Notes under the pieces: generated by a model | What the model was told of the DNA's origin: nothing | The model's database searches: none | What the model saw: the letters and a program-made list of their open reading frames with translations, nothing else | DNA from: an uncultured Roseateles sp. | GTDB taxonomy: Bacteria; Pseudomonadota; Gammaproteobacteria; Burkholderiales; Burkholderiaceae | Reading direction: 5' to 3' | Assembly (NCBI GenBank): GCA_946480605.1 | Contig: CAMLKW010000027.1 | Span: 1-28,438, forward strand | Length of the DNA stretch: 28,438 bases | Shown: positions 1 through 8,021 of the stretch, piece after piece | Layout: each line of letters opens with the position of its first letter | Position numbering within the stretch: position 1 is the stretch's first letter | Program-made: the position numbers and the translations under genes

Positions 1-1433
1 TGCTGGTACTGGCCCACGCCGATGCTCTTGGGGTCGATCTTGACCAGCTCGGCCAACGGGTCCTGCAGGCGGCGGGCGATGGACACGGCGCCGCGCAGGC
101 TCACGTCCAGGTCCGGCAACTCCTTGGACGCGAACTCGGAGGCCGAGTAGACCGAGGCGCCGGCCTCGCTGACGACCACGCGCTCGATCTTCACGCTCGC
201 GTCCAGCGTCTGCAGCTTCTTGATGAGTTCGCCCGCCAGCTTGTCGGTCTCGCGGCTGGCGGTGCCGTTGCCGATGGCGATGAGGTTCACGCCATGCGTC
301 GCGCACAGCTTGGCCAGCGTGTGCAGGGCGCCGTCCCAGTCGCGGCGGGGCTCGTGCGGGTAGACGGTGGACGTGTCCAGCACGCGGCCGGTGTCCGAAA
401 CGACCGCCACCTTCACGCCGGTGCGGATGCCGGGGTCCAGCCCCATGACGACGCGCTTGCCGGCCGGCGCGGCCAGCAGCAGGTCGCGCAGGTTCTCGGC
501 GAACACCTTGATGGCGGTGGCTTCCGCCGCTTCGCGCAGCCGGGCGAACAGGTCGCGCTCCAGGCTCAGGCTCAGCTTGACCTTCCAGGTCCAGCCAATG
601 GTCTTGCGGATCAGCGCGTCGCCGGGGCGGTTGGCATGGCGCCAGCCCAGGTGCGACGCGATACGGCCTTCGGCCAGGCCCGGCTGGCCGGCGACGGGTT
701 CCTCATCCAGTACCAGCTTGGCGTCCAGCAGCTCCTGCGTGCGGCCGCGGAACACGGCCAGCGCGCGGTGCGACGGCACGGTGCGGATGGGTTCGGCGTA
801 GTCGAAGTAGTCGCGGAACTTGGCGTTGTCCGGCAGCTCGCCGTTCTTGCCGTCCATCAGCTTGGACTGGAACAGCCCTTCCGCCCACAGCCACTCGCGC
901 AGCTTGCCCACCAGCACCGCGTCCTCGGCCCAGCGCTCGCTGAGCAGGTCGCGCACGCCGTCCAACACGGCGTGGGCGTCGGCAAAGCCGGCCTCGGCGT
1001 TGATGAACTTGGCGGCCTCGGTCAGCGGCTCCAGTGATGGGTCGGCGAACAGCTGGTCGGCCAGCGGCTCCAGCCCGGCCTCGCGGGCGATCAAGCCCTT
1101 GGTGCGGCGCTTGACCTTGTAGGGCAGGTAGAGGTCTTCCAGCTCCTGCTTGGTGGGCGCGCTGCGGATGGCGGCCTCCAGCTCGGGCGTGAGCTTGCCC
1201 TGTTCGTTGATGCTCTTCAGCACCGCTTCGCGGCGCTCGGCCAGCTCGCGCAGGTAGGCCAGGCGGGCGTCCAGCTCGCGCAGCTGGATGTCGTCCAGGC
1301 CGTCGGTGGCCTCCTTGCGGTAGCGGGCGATGAAGGGCACGGTGGCCCCGCCGTCCAGCAGCTCGACGGCGGCCTGAACCTGGGCGGGCCGAACCTTCAG
1401 TTCGGCGGCAATCTGGGAAACGATGGGGTCCAC
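1..1433 (-). CDS. tex: Tex family RNA-binding transcriptional accessory protein, 3' part outside the window
   Basis: About 477 N-terminal codons of a protein that is usually near 770-800 residues; the rest lies left of base 1. The N-terminal helical Tex domain reads DPIVSQIAAELKVRPAQVQA and continues with VPFIARYRKE. The YqgF/RNase H-like domain begins near residue 328 with VVMGLDPGIRTG, Asp333 being the conserved acidic residue. The last visible residues (DPKSIGVGQYQH) are the typical Tex segment before the helix-hairpin-helix and S1 parts. Tex is a cytoplasmic nucleic-acid-binding protein linked to transcription and RNA turnover. The start is set at a GTG because no in-frame ATG exists nearby and homology to the family begins there; it lacks a good ribosome binding site. 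A GC-rich hairpin followed by a T-rich run sits directly upstream (see 1443-1461). Confidence 0.93.
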   Translation of the reverse strand, partial: MDPIVSQIAAELKVRPAQVQAAVELLDGGATVPFIARYRKEATDGLDDIQLRELDARLAYLRELAERREAVLKSINEQGKLTPELEAAIRSAPTKQELEDLYLPYKVKRRTKGLIAREAGLEPLADQLFADPSLEPLTEAAKFINAEAGFADAHAVLDGVRDLLSERWAEDAVLVGKLREWLWAEGLFQSKLMDGKNGELPDNAKFRDYFDYAEPIRTVPSHRALAVFRGRTQELLDAKLVLDEEPVAGQPGLAEGRIASHLGWRHANRPGDALIRKTIGWTWKVKLSLSLERDLFARLREAAEATAIKVFAENLRDLLLAAPAGKRVVMGLDPGIRTGVKVAVVSDTGRVLDTSTVYPHEPRRDWDGALHTLAKLCATHGVNLIAIGNGTASRETDKLAGELIKKLQTLDASVKIERVVVSEAGASVYSASEFASKELPDLDVSLRGAVSIARRLQDPLAELVKIDPKSIGVGQYQ

Positions 1434-1442
1434 AAAGACAAA

Positions 1443-1461
1443 GGGCGCCGGCCGGGCGCCC
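1443..1461 (-). terminator. GC hairpin plus T-rich run in front of tex start
   Basis: GGGCGCC, a 5-base loop, then GGCGCCC. Read on the reverse strand the hairpin is followed at once by TTTGTCTTT and then the GTG start of tex. The layout resembles an intrinsic terminator or a leader attenuator. It could equally be a chance palindrome in GC-rich DNA. Confidence 0.3.
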
Positions 1462-1576
1462 TGGGAATACGCGATGGCCGCATTTTGCCAAAGCGGCCGG
1501 GGTGCCATCCTCAATCGCTGGGAGGCGCCGAGGATCGCTGCTGACTAGGCTGGAGCCCCACCGCCGGAGGCCCGCC

Positions 1577-2221
1577 ATGCCCATTGCCCTGTCCCTGCCG
1601 CTGCTGCAGCAACTCGCTCCCAACGCCCGCTCCAGCTATCGCGAGGCCGCAGCGAACGCGCAGCCGGTGCTGGACCGCCACGGCATCACGCAGAGCAAGC
1701 TGAGGCTGGCGCATTTCCTCGCCCAGATCCTGCATGAAAGCGGCGCGCTGACGCTGCAGGTCGAGAACATGAACTACAGCGCCCCGCGGCTGCCGGTGGT
1801 GTGGCCCAGCCGCTTTCAGCCCAAGGGGCCGCTGGACCCCGCCGCCTTCGCGAACAACCCCGAGAAGCTGGCCAACGAGGTCTACGGCAAACGCATGGGC
1901 AACACGCAGCCGGGCGACGGCTTCCGCTATCGCGGGCGCGGGCTGATGCAGCTGACCGGCCGCGACAGCTACCGCGAGGCCACGCGCATCGTGCGCGGCT
2001 TCTCGCCCGATGCGCCGGACTTCGAGGCCGAGCCCGACCTCGTCTTCAGCGCCGCCTGGGCCTTGCCCATCGCCGCCGCCGAGTGGGACGCCAAGGGCTG
2101 CAACCGGCTGGCCGACGCGGATCAGATCACCCAGGTCACGCAGCGCATCAACGGCGGCCAGGTCGGCATTGCCGATCGGCGCGACTGGCTGCTGCGCGTC
2201 AAGGCGTTGCTGAAGATCTGA
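1577..2221 (+). CDS. GH19-type chitinase / phage-endolysin-like muramidase (COG3179 type)
   Basis: A 214-residue single-domain protein of the lysozyme-like superfamily. Motifs seen: HFLAQILHESGAL with the Glu expected to be the catalytic acid, ANEVYGKRMGN, and GFRYRGRGLMQLTGR, the signature of GH19-like predicted chitinases common in phage lysis cassettes and bacterial genomes. It probably cleaves beta-1,4 bonds in peptidoglycan or chitin. No signal peptide is visible, so release would need a holin or lysis. GGAGG at 1566-1570 lies 6 bases before the ATG, which decides this start over an in-frame ATG at 1502. It is divergent from tex, and its last 23 bases overlap the 3' end of the convergent flavoprotein gene. 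No other phage gene is present. Confidence 0.85.
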   Translation: MPIALSLPLLQQLAPNARSSYREAAANAQPVLDRHGITQSKLRLAHFLAQILHESGALTLQVENMNYSAPRLPVVWPSRFQPKGPLDPAAFANNPEKLANEVYGKRMGNTQPGDGFRYRGRGLMQLTGRDSYREATRIVRGFSPDAPDFEAEPDLVFSAAWALPIAAAEWDAKGCNRLADADQITQVTQRINGGQVGIADRRDWLLRVKALLKI

Positions 2222-3458
2222 GCCACCGGTCCAGCCCCCGGGCCGCAGCCTGGCCCGTGGCGAAGCAGGCCGTCAGCAGGTAGCCGCCGGTCGGCGCCTC
2301 CCAGTCCAACATCTCGCCGGCCACGAACATGCCGGGCAGGGCTTTCAGCATCAGGTCGTCGTCCAGCGCCTCGAAGCGCACGCCGCCGGCGGTGCTGATG
2401 GCCTCGACCACGGGGCGGGCGGCGTGCAGCGTCAGCGGCAGCTGCTTCAGCGCGGCGGCCAGCGCGGGCGCATCCAGCATCTGCTCGCGCGTCAGCAGCT
2501 CGTGCAGCAGGCCCAGCTTCAGCGCACCCAGGTTGAGCCGGCTCTTCAGGTGCGACGACAGCGAGCGGCTGCCGCGCGGGTGCTTGACCTCGGCCAGCAC
2601 GCGCTCGGGGGGCAGCTGCGGCAGCAGGTCCAGCGTCAGGGTGGCGCTGCCATCGCGCGCGATCTGCTCGCGCAGCGCGGCGCTGGCGGCGTAGACCAGC
2701 GAGCCTTCGATGCCGGTGGCCGTGATGACGAACTCGCCGGGGCGGCCGGCGAAGCCGTCGGTGGCCAGCGCCACGGGCTTGACCGGCTGGCCGGCGAACT
2801 CGGTGGCAAAGCGCTCGCTCCAGCCGGGCCCGGCCGGGTGCGCGGCGGTGGCACCCACGTTGAAGCCGCAGTTGGCGGGCTGCAGCGGCGCGACGTCCAC
2901 GCCGCGCGCGGCCAGCCACGGCGCCCAGGCGCCGTCCGAGCCGAGCTGCGGCCAGGACGCGCCGCCCAGCGCCAGCAGTGTGGCGCGCGGCGTGACGAGG
3001 CGGTCGCCGTCGGGCGTGTCGAAGCGCAGCGCGCCGTCGTCGGCCCAGCCAGTCCAGCGGTGGCGCATCGCGAACCTGACACCTGCAGTGCGCAGCCGGT
3101 GCAGCCATGCGCGCAGCAGCGGCGCGGCCTTCAGGTCGCTGGGGAAAACACGGCCTGACGTGCCGACGAAGGTCTGCACGCCCAGGCCGGCGGCCCAGGT
3201 GCGCAGCGCGTCGGCATCGAAGCCGCGCAGCAGCGGGGCGATCTGCGGGGCCCGCATGCCGAAGCGCCCCAGGAAGGGCTCGAAGGGTTCGGAGTGCGTC
3301 AGGTTCAGGCCGCCCTTGCCGGCCAGCAGGAACTTGCGGCCCGCGCTGGGCTTGGCGTCGAAGACGGTGACGGCATGGCCGGCCGCGGCCAGCACCTCGG
3401 CGGCCATCAGGCCGGCGGGGCCGCCGCCGATGATGGCGATGGAATCGGGGGAGGTCAT
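2199..3458 (-). CDS. TIGR03862-like NAD(P)/FAD-dependent flavoprotein (HI0933/BaiN type)
   Basis: A 419-residue protein with the FAD-binding GGGPAGLMAAE motif at residues 11-21, a second family segment (SAGRKFLLAGKGGLNLTHSE), and a C-terminal FAD motif ending in FVAGEMLDWEAPTGGYLL. This is the pattern of the HI0933-like/TIGR03862 group, whose physiological substrate is mostly unknown. The protein is cytoplasmic. It starts 19 bases after the stop of the SDR gene on the same strand, so it may be the last member of that transcript. Its 3' end overlaps the convergent GH19 gene by 23 bases. Family membership is seen in the sequence; function is not. Confidence 0.88.
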   Translation of the reverse strand: MTSPDSIAIIGGGPAGLMAAEVLAAAGHAVTVFDAKPSAGRKFLLAGKGGLNLTHSEPFEPFLGRFGMRAPQIAPLLRGFDADALRTWAAGLGVQTFVGTSGRVFPSDLKAAPLLRAWLHRLRTAGVRFAMRHRWTGWADDGALRFDTPDGDRLVTPRATLLALGGASWPQLGSDGAWAPWLAARGVDVAPLQPANCGFNVGATAAHPAGPGWSERFATEFAGQPVKPVALATDGFAGRPGEFVITATGIEGSLVYAASAALREQIARDGSATLTLDLLPQLPPERVLAEVKHPRGSRSLSSHLKSRLNLGALKLGLLHELLTREQMLDAPALAAALKQLPLTLHAARPVVEAISTAGGVRFEALDDDLMLKALPGMFVAGEMLDWEAPTGGYLLTACFATGQAAARGLDRWLRSSATP

Positions 3459-3477
3459 GCCCCCGATTGTCGGCGGC

Positions 3478-4365
3478 TCAGTCGGTGCGCAGCTTGGCCC
3501 GCAAGGCCGCGCCGATCTCCGGCCGGTCGGCGAAGGCGTCCGTCGGGTTGCGCGCCAGCATGACGTCCTGCAGCCGCGTCTGCACGCCGGCCAGCGCCTG
3601 CGGGTGGCTGAAGATGTAGAACTTGTCGTGGTCGATGGCGTCGAACACCAGCGCAGCCACGTCCGCCGCGGTCAGCTTGCCGGAGGACACGGCCTTGTCG
3701 GTCTGGGCCTGCGAGATCAGCTGGCTCTTGGTGGGCTTCGCGCTGGCGAATTCGGCCGGGCGGTTGCGGTGGCTCTGGCTGATGCCGGTGGGCACGAAGA
3801 ACGGGCACAGCACCGACGCTCGCACCTGGTCCGTCACCAGCGACAAGTCCTGGTACAGCGTCTCCGACAGCGACACCACCGCGTGCTTGCTCACGTTGTA
3901 GACGCCCATGTTGGGCGGGTTGAGCATGCCGGCCATGGACGCGGTGTTGACGATGTGGCCGCGGTAGGCAGGGTCGGCCTGCGCAGCGGCCAGCATCAGC
4001 GGCGTGAACAGGCGCACGCCGTGCACGACGCCCATCAGGTTGACGCCCAGCACCCATTCCCAGTCGCTGACGCTGTTCTCCCAGATCAACCCGCCCGAAC
4101 CGACGCCGGCATTGTTGAAGACGAAGTGCGGCGCGCCGAAGCGCTGCTGCACGGCGATGGCCAACGCTTCCATTTGATCGGCCTTGGCGACGTCCACGAC
4201 ACGGGACAGCACCTCGACCTGCGTGAACTCGGCCGCGGCCTTGTCCAGCGCGTCGGCCTGTACGTCCACGAGCACCAGGTTCATGCCGCGCCCGGCGGCG
4301 AGGCGGGCGGTCTCCAGGCCGAAGCCGGAGCCGGCGCCAGTGATGACTGCGGTCTTCTTGCTCAT
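3478..4365 (-). CDS. Short-chain dehydrogenase/reductase (classical SDR)
   Basis: A 295-residue oxidoreductase. The Rossmann glycine motif TGAGSGFG lies near residues 10-17, NNAG near residue 87, and the catalytic Tyr-x-x-x-Lys at Tyr156 and Lys160 (YNVSK). Asp in VLVDVQ at the end of the second strand suggests NAD(H) preference, which is inference. The substrate is unknown. The ATG overlaps the stop of the acetyltransferase gene as ATGA, so translation is probably coupled; the longer in-frame extension to 4494 lies inside that gene and is rejected. Close in type to SDRs annotated as clavaldehyde- or cis-diol-dehydrogenase-like, without clear assignment. Confidence 0.88.
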   Translation of the reverse strand: MSKKTAVITGAGSGFGLETARLAAGRGMNLVLVDVQADALDKAAAEFTQVEVLSRVVDVAKADQMEALAIAVQQRFGAPHFVFNNAGVGSGGLIWENSVSDWEWVLGVNLMGVVHGVRLFTPLMLAAAQADPAYRGHIVNTASMAGMLNPPNMGVYNVSKHAVVSLSETLYQDLSLVTDQVRASVLCPFFVPTGISQSHRNRPAEFASAKPTKSQLISQAQTDKAVSSGKLTAADVAALVFDAIDHDKFYIFSHPQALAGVQTRLQDVMLARNPTDAFADRPEIGAALRAKLRTD

Positions 4366-4805
4366 GGCTTTCTCATCTCGATGTGGGGAATGCCGTCTTC
4401 GATGTAGGGCTCGCCGGACTGCACGAAGCCGAAGCTGCCGTAGAACTTTTCCAGGTGCGCCTGCGCATGCAGCGTGATCGCGTGGCCGGGCCACAGCTGC
4501 CCGCAGCGCGCGATGGCCTCGGCCATCAACAACCGCCCCGTGCCGCCGCCACGCGCGGCGGGCGACGTGACGACGCGACCGATCAGGCAGTCGGCACTCT
4601 TCACGCCGGGCGGGATCAGTCGCGCATAGGCCTTCAGCGCGCCGTCCTCACCATGGCCCAGCAAGTGCGAGGTCTTGGGGTCCAGGCCGTCGATCTCCTG
4701 GAACACGCAATGCTGCTCGACGACGAAGACCTCGGCGCGGAGTTGCAGCACGTCGTGGAGCTGCTGCACGGTCAGCGCCGCGAACGGCACGCAGGTCCAG
4801 CGCAT
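4362..4805 (-). CDS. GNAT family N-acetyltransferase, ElaA-like
   Basis: A 147-residue single-domain GNAT. Recognisable ElaA-type features are LRAEVFVVEQ near residue 22, the segment DGLDPKTSHLLG, the acetyl-CoA loop ARGGGTGRLLMAEA around residues 84-97, and FYGSFGFVQSGEPYIEDGIPH at the C terminus. It transfers an acetyl group from acetyl-CoA to an unknown amine. Its ATG shares one base with the TGA of the upstream reductase (TGATG), and its own stop overlaps the SDR start, so the three genes form a tightly coupled unit. Confidence 0.88.
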   Translation of the reverse strand: MRWTCVPFAALTVQQLHDVLQLRAEVFVVEQHCVFQEIDGLDPKTSHLLGHGEDGALKAYARLIPPGVKSADCLIGRVVTSPAARGGGTGRLLMAEAIARCGQLWPGHAITLHAQAHLEKFYGSFGFVQSGEPYIEDGIPHIEMRKP

Positions 4806-5824
4806 CAGACCAGTTTCACCAGCTGTTTGCCGAAGTTCTTGCCCTTGAGCAGGCCCATGAAGGCCTCGGGCGCGCTCTCCAGGCCTTGCGCAACCGACTC
4901 GCGGTACTTGAGCTTGCCGGTGGCGACCAGGCCGCCCAGCTCCTTCAGCGCCTCGGGCCAGACTTCCATGTGCTCGGACACGATGAAGCCCTCGACCTTC
5001 ATGCGGTTGACGAGGATGAGCTGGGGCGCGGCCATCGGGATGGGCTGGCCGTCGTAGCCGGAGATCATTCCGCACATCGCAATGCGGCTGAACGCGTTGG
5101 CGCGCAGCAGCACGGCGTCCAGGATGTAGCCGCCGACGTTCTCGAAGTAGCCGTCGATGCCGTTCGGGCACTCGGCCTTCAGCGCGGCAGACAGCGACTT
5201 CACGTCGCCGTGCTGCTTGTAGTCGATGCAGGCGTCGAAGCCCAGTTCCTCGGTCACGTAGCGGCACTTGTCGGCACCGCCGGCAATGCCCACCGCGCGC
5301 GCGCCGCGCGCCTTGGCGAGCTGGCCCACGGCCGAGCCGACCGCACCGCTGGCGGCGCTGACGACCACCGTCTCGCCGGCCTTGGGGTTGATGATCTTCA
5401 CGAGGCCGTACCAGGCCGTCACGCCGGGCATGCCCACGGCGCCGAGGTAGGCCGACAGCGGGATGCGCGTCGTGTCCACCTTCTGCAGCACGCCGCGCTG
5501 GCTGGCGTCCACGGTCTGGAACTCCTGCCAGCCGCCCATGCCGACGACCTTGTCGCCGACCCTGAAGTGCTCGTTCTTCGATTCGACGACCTCGCCGACG
5601 GTGCCGCCGATCATCACTTCGTCCAGCGCCTGCGAAGCCGCATAGCTCTTGCTGTCGTTCATGCGGCCGCGCATGTACGGGTCCAGGCTCAGGAAGTGGT
5701 TGCGCACGCGCACCTGGCCGTCGGCCAGCGGCGCGAGGGCAGCCTCCACGAGGCGGAAGTTGTCGGGGCTGACTTCGCCCTTGGGGCGGGAGGCGAGGAC
5801 GATCTGGCGGTTGACGGGGCTCAT
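4805..5824 (-). CDS. NADP-dependent oxidoreductase, zinc-independent MDR family (CurA/leukotriene-B4-dehydrogenase type)
   Basis: A 339-residue medium-chain reductase. It begins with the family signature NRQIVLASRPKGE and contains FLSLDPYMRGRMND near residue 50, the nucleotide-binding AASGAVGS at residues 157-164, and the C-terminal GLLKGKNFGKQLVKL. Zinc-binding cysteines of alcohol dehydrogenases are absent. Family members reduce the double bond of alpha,beta-unsaturated ketones or aldehydes with NADPH. The ATG chosen matches the family start; an earlier in-frame ATG at 5863 adds 13 atypical residues. It lies 76 bases after kdgR on the same strand and is coupled to the acetyltransferase. A role in pectin use is not shown. 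Confidence 0.9.
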   Translation of the reverse strand: MSPVNRQIVLASRPKGEVSPDNFRLVEAALAPLADGQVRVRNHFLSLDPYMRGRMNDSKSYAASQALDEVMIGGTVGEVVESKNEHFRVGDKVVGMGGWQEFQTVDASQRGVLQKVDTTRIPLSAYLGAVGMPGVTAWYGLVKIINPKAGETVVVSAASGAVGSAVGQLAKARGARAVGIAGGADKCRYVTEELGFDACIDYKQHGDVKSLSAALKAECPNGIDGYFENVGGYILDAVLLRANAFSRIAMCGMISGYDGQPIPMAAPQLILVNRMKVEGFIVSEHMEVWPEALKELGGLVATGKLKYRESVAQGLESAPEAFMGLLKGKNFGKQLVKLV

Positions 5825-5900
5825 GGCGGCTACCTGTTCTGGAAACAGCCGCCATTGAATCACCCCGGGCGGGGCGCGTCGCGTCCCAGGGGCGACAGCG

Positions 5901-6707
5901 TCAGGCCGCCGTCTGGATCGGGTAGTTGGTGCAGCCCAGCTTCTCGGAGATGTCGCGGCTGGCGGTCTGCAGCATCCGGACCACCTCCGGTGCCTTCTGC
6001 TCGTCGAAGCGGAAGGTCGGGAAAGACACGCTCATGCCGGCGATGGGCTGGCCCAGGCGGTCGAAGATGGGCACGCCCAGGCAGCGGATGTGGTCGTCGA
6101 ACTCCTCGCGGTCTTCGCCGAAGCCCTGCTTCTTGACCTGCTCCAGCTCGGCCAGGAAGGCCGCACGGTCGGTGATGGTCTTGTCGCGGAAGCGCGTGAA
6201 CACGGCGCCGTCCAGGATGCGGTCACGGCGCTCGGGGTGTTCCCAGGCCAGCAGCACCTTGCCGATGGCGGTGCAGTGCAGCGGCGCACGGCGGCCGACG
6301 CGGGAGTACATGCCCAGCATGTGGCGCGAGTCCACCTTGTGGATGTAGATGATCTCGCTGTCGATGAGGTTGCCCAGGTGGACCGTCTCGCCGGTGGCGT
6401 CGGCCAGCATCTGCATGGGGTGCTTGGCCAGGTCCACCAGGTCGGGCGAGGGCAGGGCCTTGGCGCCGATCTCGAACATGCGCATGGCCAGGCCGTAGCG
6501 CTCGCTGTCGGCCTCCTGGCGCACGTAGCCCAGGCCCTTCATGGTCTGCAGGAAGCGGTAGACCGTCGCCTTGGGCATGGCCAGGCGCACCGACAGGTCG
6601 GTGATGCCGATGTCGCTGCGTTCCCCGAGAGCGTTCAGGATGGCGAACACCTTGAGAACCGCGGCGACCGATTCGGGTTGCTTTGAGTCGCCAATGTCTT
6701 CGTCCAT
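5901..6707 (-). CDS. kdgR: IclR-family transcriptional regulator, KdgR-like (pectin catabolism regulator)
   Basis: A 268-residue IclR regulator. The N-terminal winged helix-turn-helix (about residues 12-75) contains SVAAVLKVFAILNALGE and PKATVYRFLQTMKGLGYV. The effector domain follows, with TGETVHLG, IIYIHKVDS, YSRVGRRAPLHCTAIGKVLLAW and GVPIFDRLGQPIAGMSVSFPT. These segments closely follow enterobacterial KdgR as remembered (for example KSTVYRFLQTMKTLGYV and STAIGKVLLAW), much more than generic IclR proteins. KdgR represses pectinase genes and is released by 2-keto-3-deoxygluconate. It sits 45 bases downstream of the pectate lyase gene, the last gene of the lyase string, and KdgR-like sites occur in the promoter region at 11277-11740. 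Ortholog status is inferred, not tested. Confidence 0.85.
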   Translation of the reverse strand: MDEDIGDSKQPESVAAVLKVFAILNALGERSDIGITDLSVRLAMPKATVYRFLQTMKGLGYVRQEADSERYGLAMRMFEIGAKALPSPDLVDLAKHPMQMLADATGETVHLGNLIDSEIIYIHKVDSRHMLGMYSRVGRRAPLHCTAIGKVLLAWEHPERRDRILDGAVFTRFRDKTITDRAAFLAELEQVKKQGFGEDREEFDDHIRCLGVPIFDRLGQPIAGMSVSFPTFRFDEQKAPEVVRMLQTASRDISEKLGCTNYPIQTAA

Positions 6708-6752
6708 CGTTTTGATTCTTTCGGGCGCGTGTTCCGGATGGCGGATTCTGAC

Positions 6753-8021
6753 TCAGACCCGACGTGGGCCGACGCCAGCGCGGATTTGCTCAGCAAGTCG
6801 ATCGGGGTCGGCGGGCTGCAGGCCGCGGGTTTCGTAGGCGTCGGCAGGGCGCCAGCCCGCATCGGCGGCCAGGGTGTCGGTCGGTCGGGCGGCGTTCCAG
6901 GCGGCCACGAGGTCCACCGGGCGACCATTGAGCCGGCTGCCACGGTCGGCGAGCGCACTGCCCTTGAGGCGGCGGATCAGCTGGCCGGCCGGGACGCCCG
7001 GCGGCAACTGCCAGTGGTTGAACTCGCTGACGATCTGCGACTGGTAGCCGATGCCCAGGGAGTAGCCGAAGTCCTCGGCGCGGTCGGCGCTGAAAAGGTT
7101 GCAGGCCACGTGCACGCGGCCGTAGCGCACGCGCGGCGTGCGCTCCTTGCAGCCGTGGAAGTGGTTGTGGTGCAGCGTGACGCGCAGCTTGCCGATGTCT
7201 TCGGTGTGCTTTTCGTCGCCGCCGATCAGCATGGTCTTGTCGTGGCTGCTGAAGCGGCACCAGGACACGGTGATCAGGTCGCCGCCGTGCGTGATGTCCA
7301 GCAGCCCGTCGTGATGCTGCACGCGGCGGCCCAGACGCACGGGTTCGAGGTGGTCGGGGCGCTTGCCGTCGCTGAGGCTGCAGTGGTCCACCCACACGCG
7401 CCGGGCGCCGGTGATGCTCAGCGGGTCGTACTCGGAGTTCCACTCGCCGTGGCCGTTGTCGCGCGGCTCCCAGGCGGGGAAGTGGTCGTAGGCGTCGGAC
7501 AGATCCAGGTCGCGCACGATGACGTTCTCGACCTTGTCCAGCAGCAGCGTGCCGTGCTGGAAGCCGGCACCGGGCGCGGCGCCGATCAGCGTGGTGTTGG
7601 ACGGCACGCGCACGACGATGGCCGCGGCCTGCCGTTTGGCGGAGCGCTCGCGCGCCTCCTCCAGCGGACCGGCGGGGTCGGCGCGGCCCCAGGTGGCGGG
7701 GTCGTAGGCGCGGTCGAAGGCGTCGAAGCTGAAGGCCGGGTCGCGGAAAGACTCGACACCACCGGGGCCCAGGTCGATCAGCGTGTGCACGCGGATGATC
7801 TTGGGCGTGTCGCCCAGCTTCAGCGCGGCGTCCAGGCCGGCGCGGTCGCGCACGTCGAACACGTGCTCGGGTCGGGCACCGGCGCCGCCGGTGGTCTGGC
7901 CGACGGCTGCCCAGCCGAGCGGGCGGTCCGCCGCCGGCGGCGTCGTGCTCGCGCAGCCGGTGAAAGCGGGCAGGGCAGGCAGGGCGGCGAGGGCCAGCAG
8001 GTCGCGGCGGGTGAAGTTCAT
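6753..8021 (-). CDS. Pectate lyase, polysaccharide lyase family 1, Tat-type lipoprotein
   Basis: A 422-residue right-handed beta-helix lyase that cleaves polygalacturonate by beta-elimination with calcium. Family PL1 motifs: RVWVDHCSLSDG with Asp212-His213, then LLDITHGGDLITVSWCRFSSHDKTMLIGG, and RTPRVRYGRVH at residues 294-304 holding the candidate catalytic arginine. The N terminus NFTRRDLLALAAL is a twin-arginine motif, followed by a lipobox-like FTGC near residue 22, suggesting Tat export and lipid anchoring, probably periplasmic. The ATG overlaps the stop of the methylesterase gene by 4 bases (ATGA). Together with that enzyme it would process imported pectin fragments. Confidence 0.92.
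   Translation of the reverse strand: MNFTRRDLLALAALPALPAFTGCASTTPPAADRPLGWAAVGQTTGGAGARPEHVFDVRDRAGLDAALKLGDTPKIIRVHTLIDLGPGGVESFRDPAFSFDAFDRAYDPATWGRADPAGPLEEARERSAKRQAAAIVVRVPSNTTLIGAAPGAGFQHGTLLLDKVENVIVRDLDLSDAYDHFPAWEPRDNGHGEWNSEYDPLSITGARRVWVDHCSLSDGKRPDHLEPVRLGRRVQHHDGLLDITHGGDLITVSWCRFSSHDKTMLIGGDEKHTEDIGKLRVTLHHNHFHGCKERTPRVRYGRVHVACNLFSADRAEDFGYSLGIGYQSQIVSEFNHWQLPPGVPAGQLIRRLKGSALADRGSRLNGRPVDLVAAWNAARPTDTLAADAGWRPADAYETRGLQPADPDRLAEQIRAGVGPRRV

Noticed and set aside
1577..2221. GH19 endolysin gene as a sign of a prophage
   Set aside because: No holin, tail, integrase or attachment site is next to it; neighbours are housekeeping-type genes.
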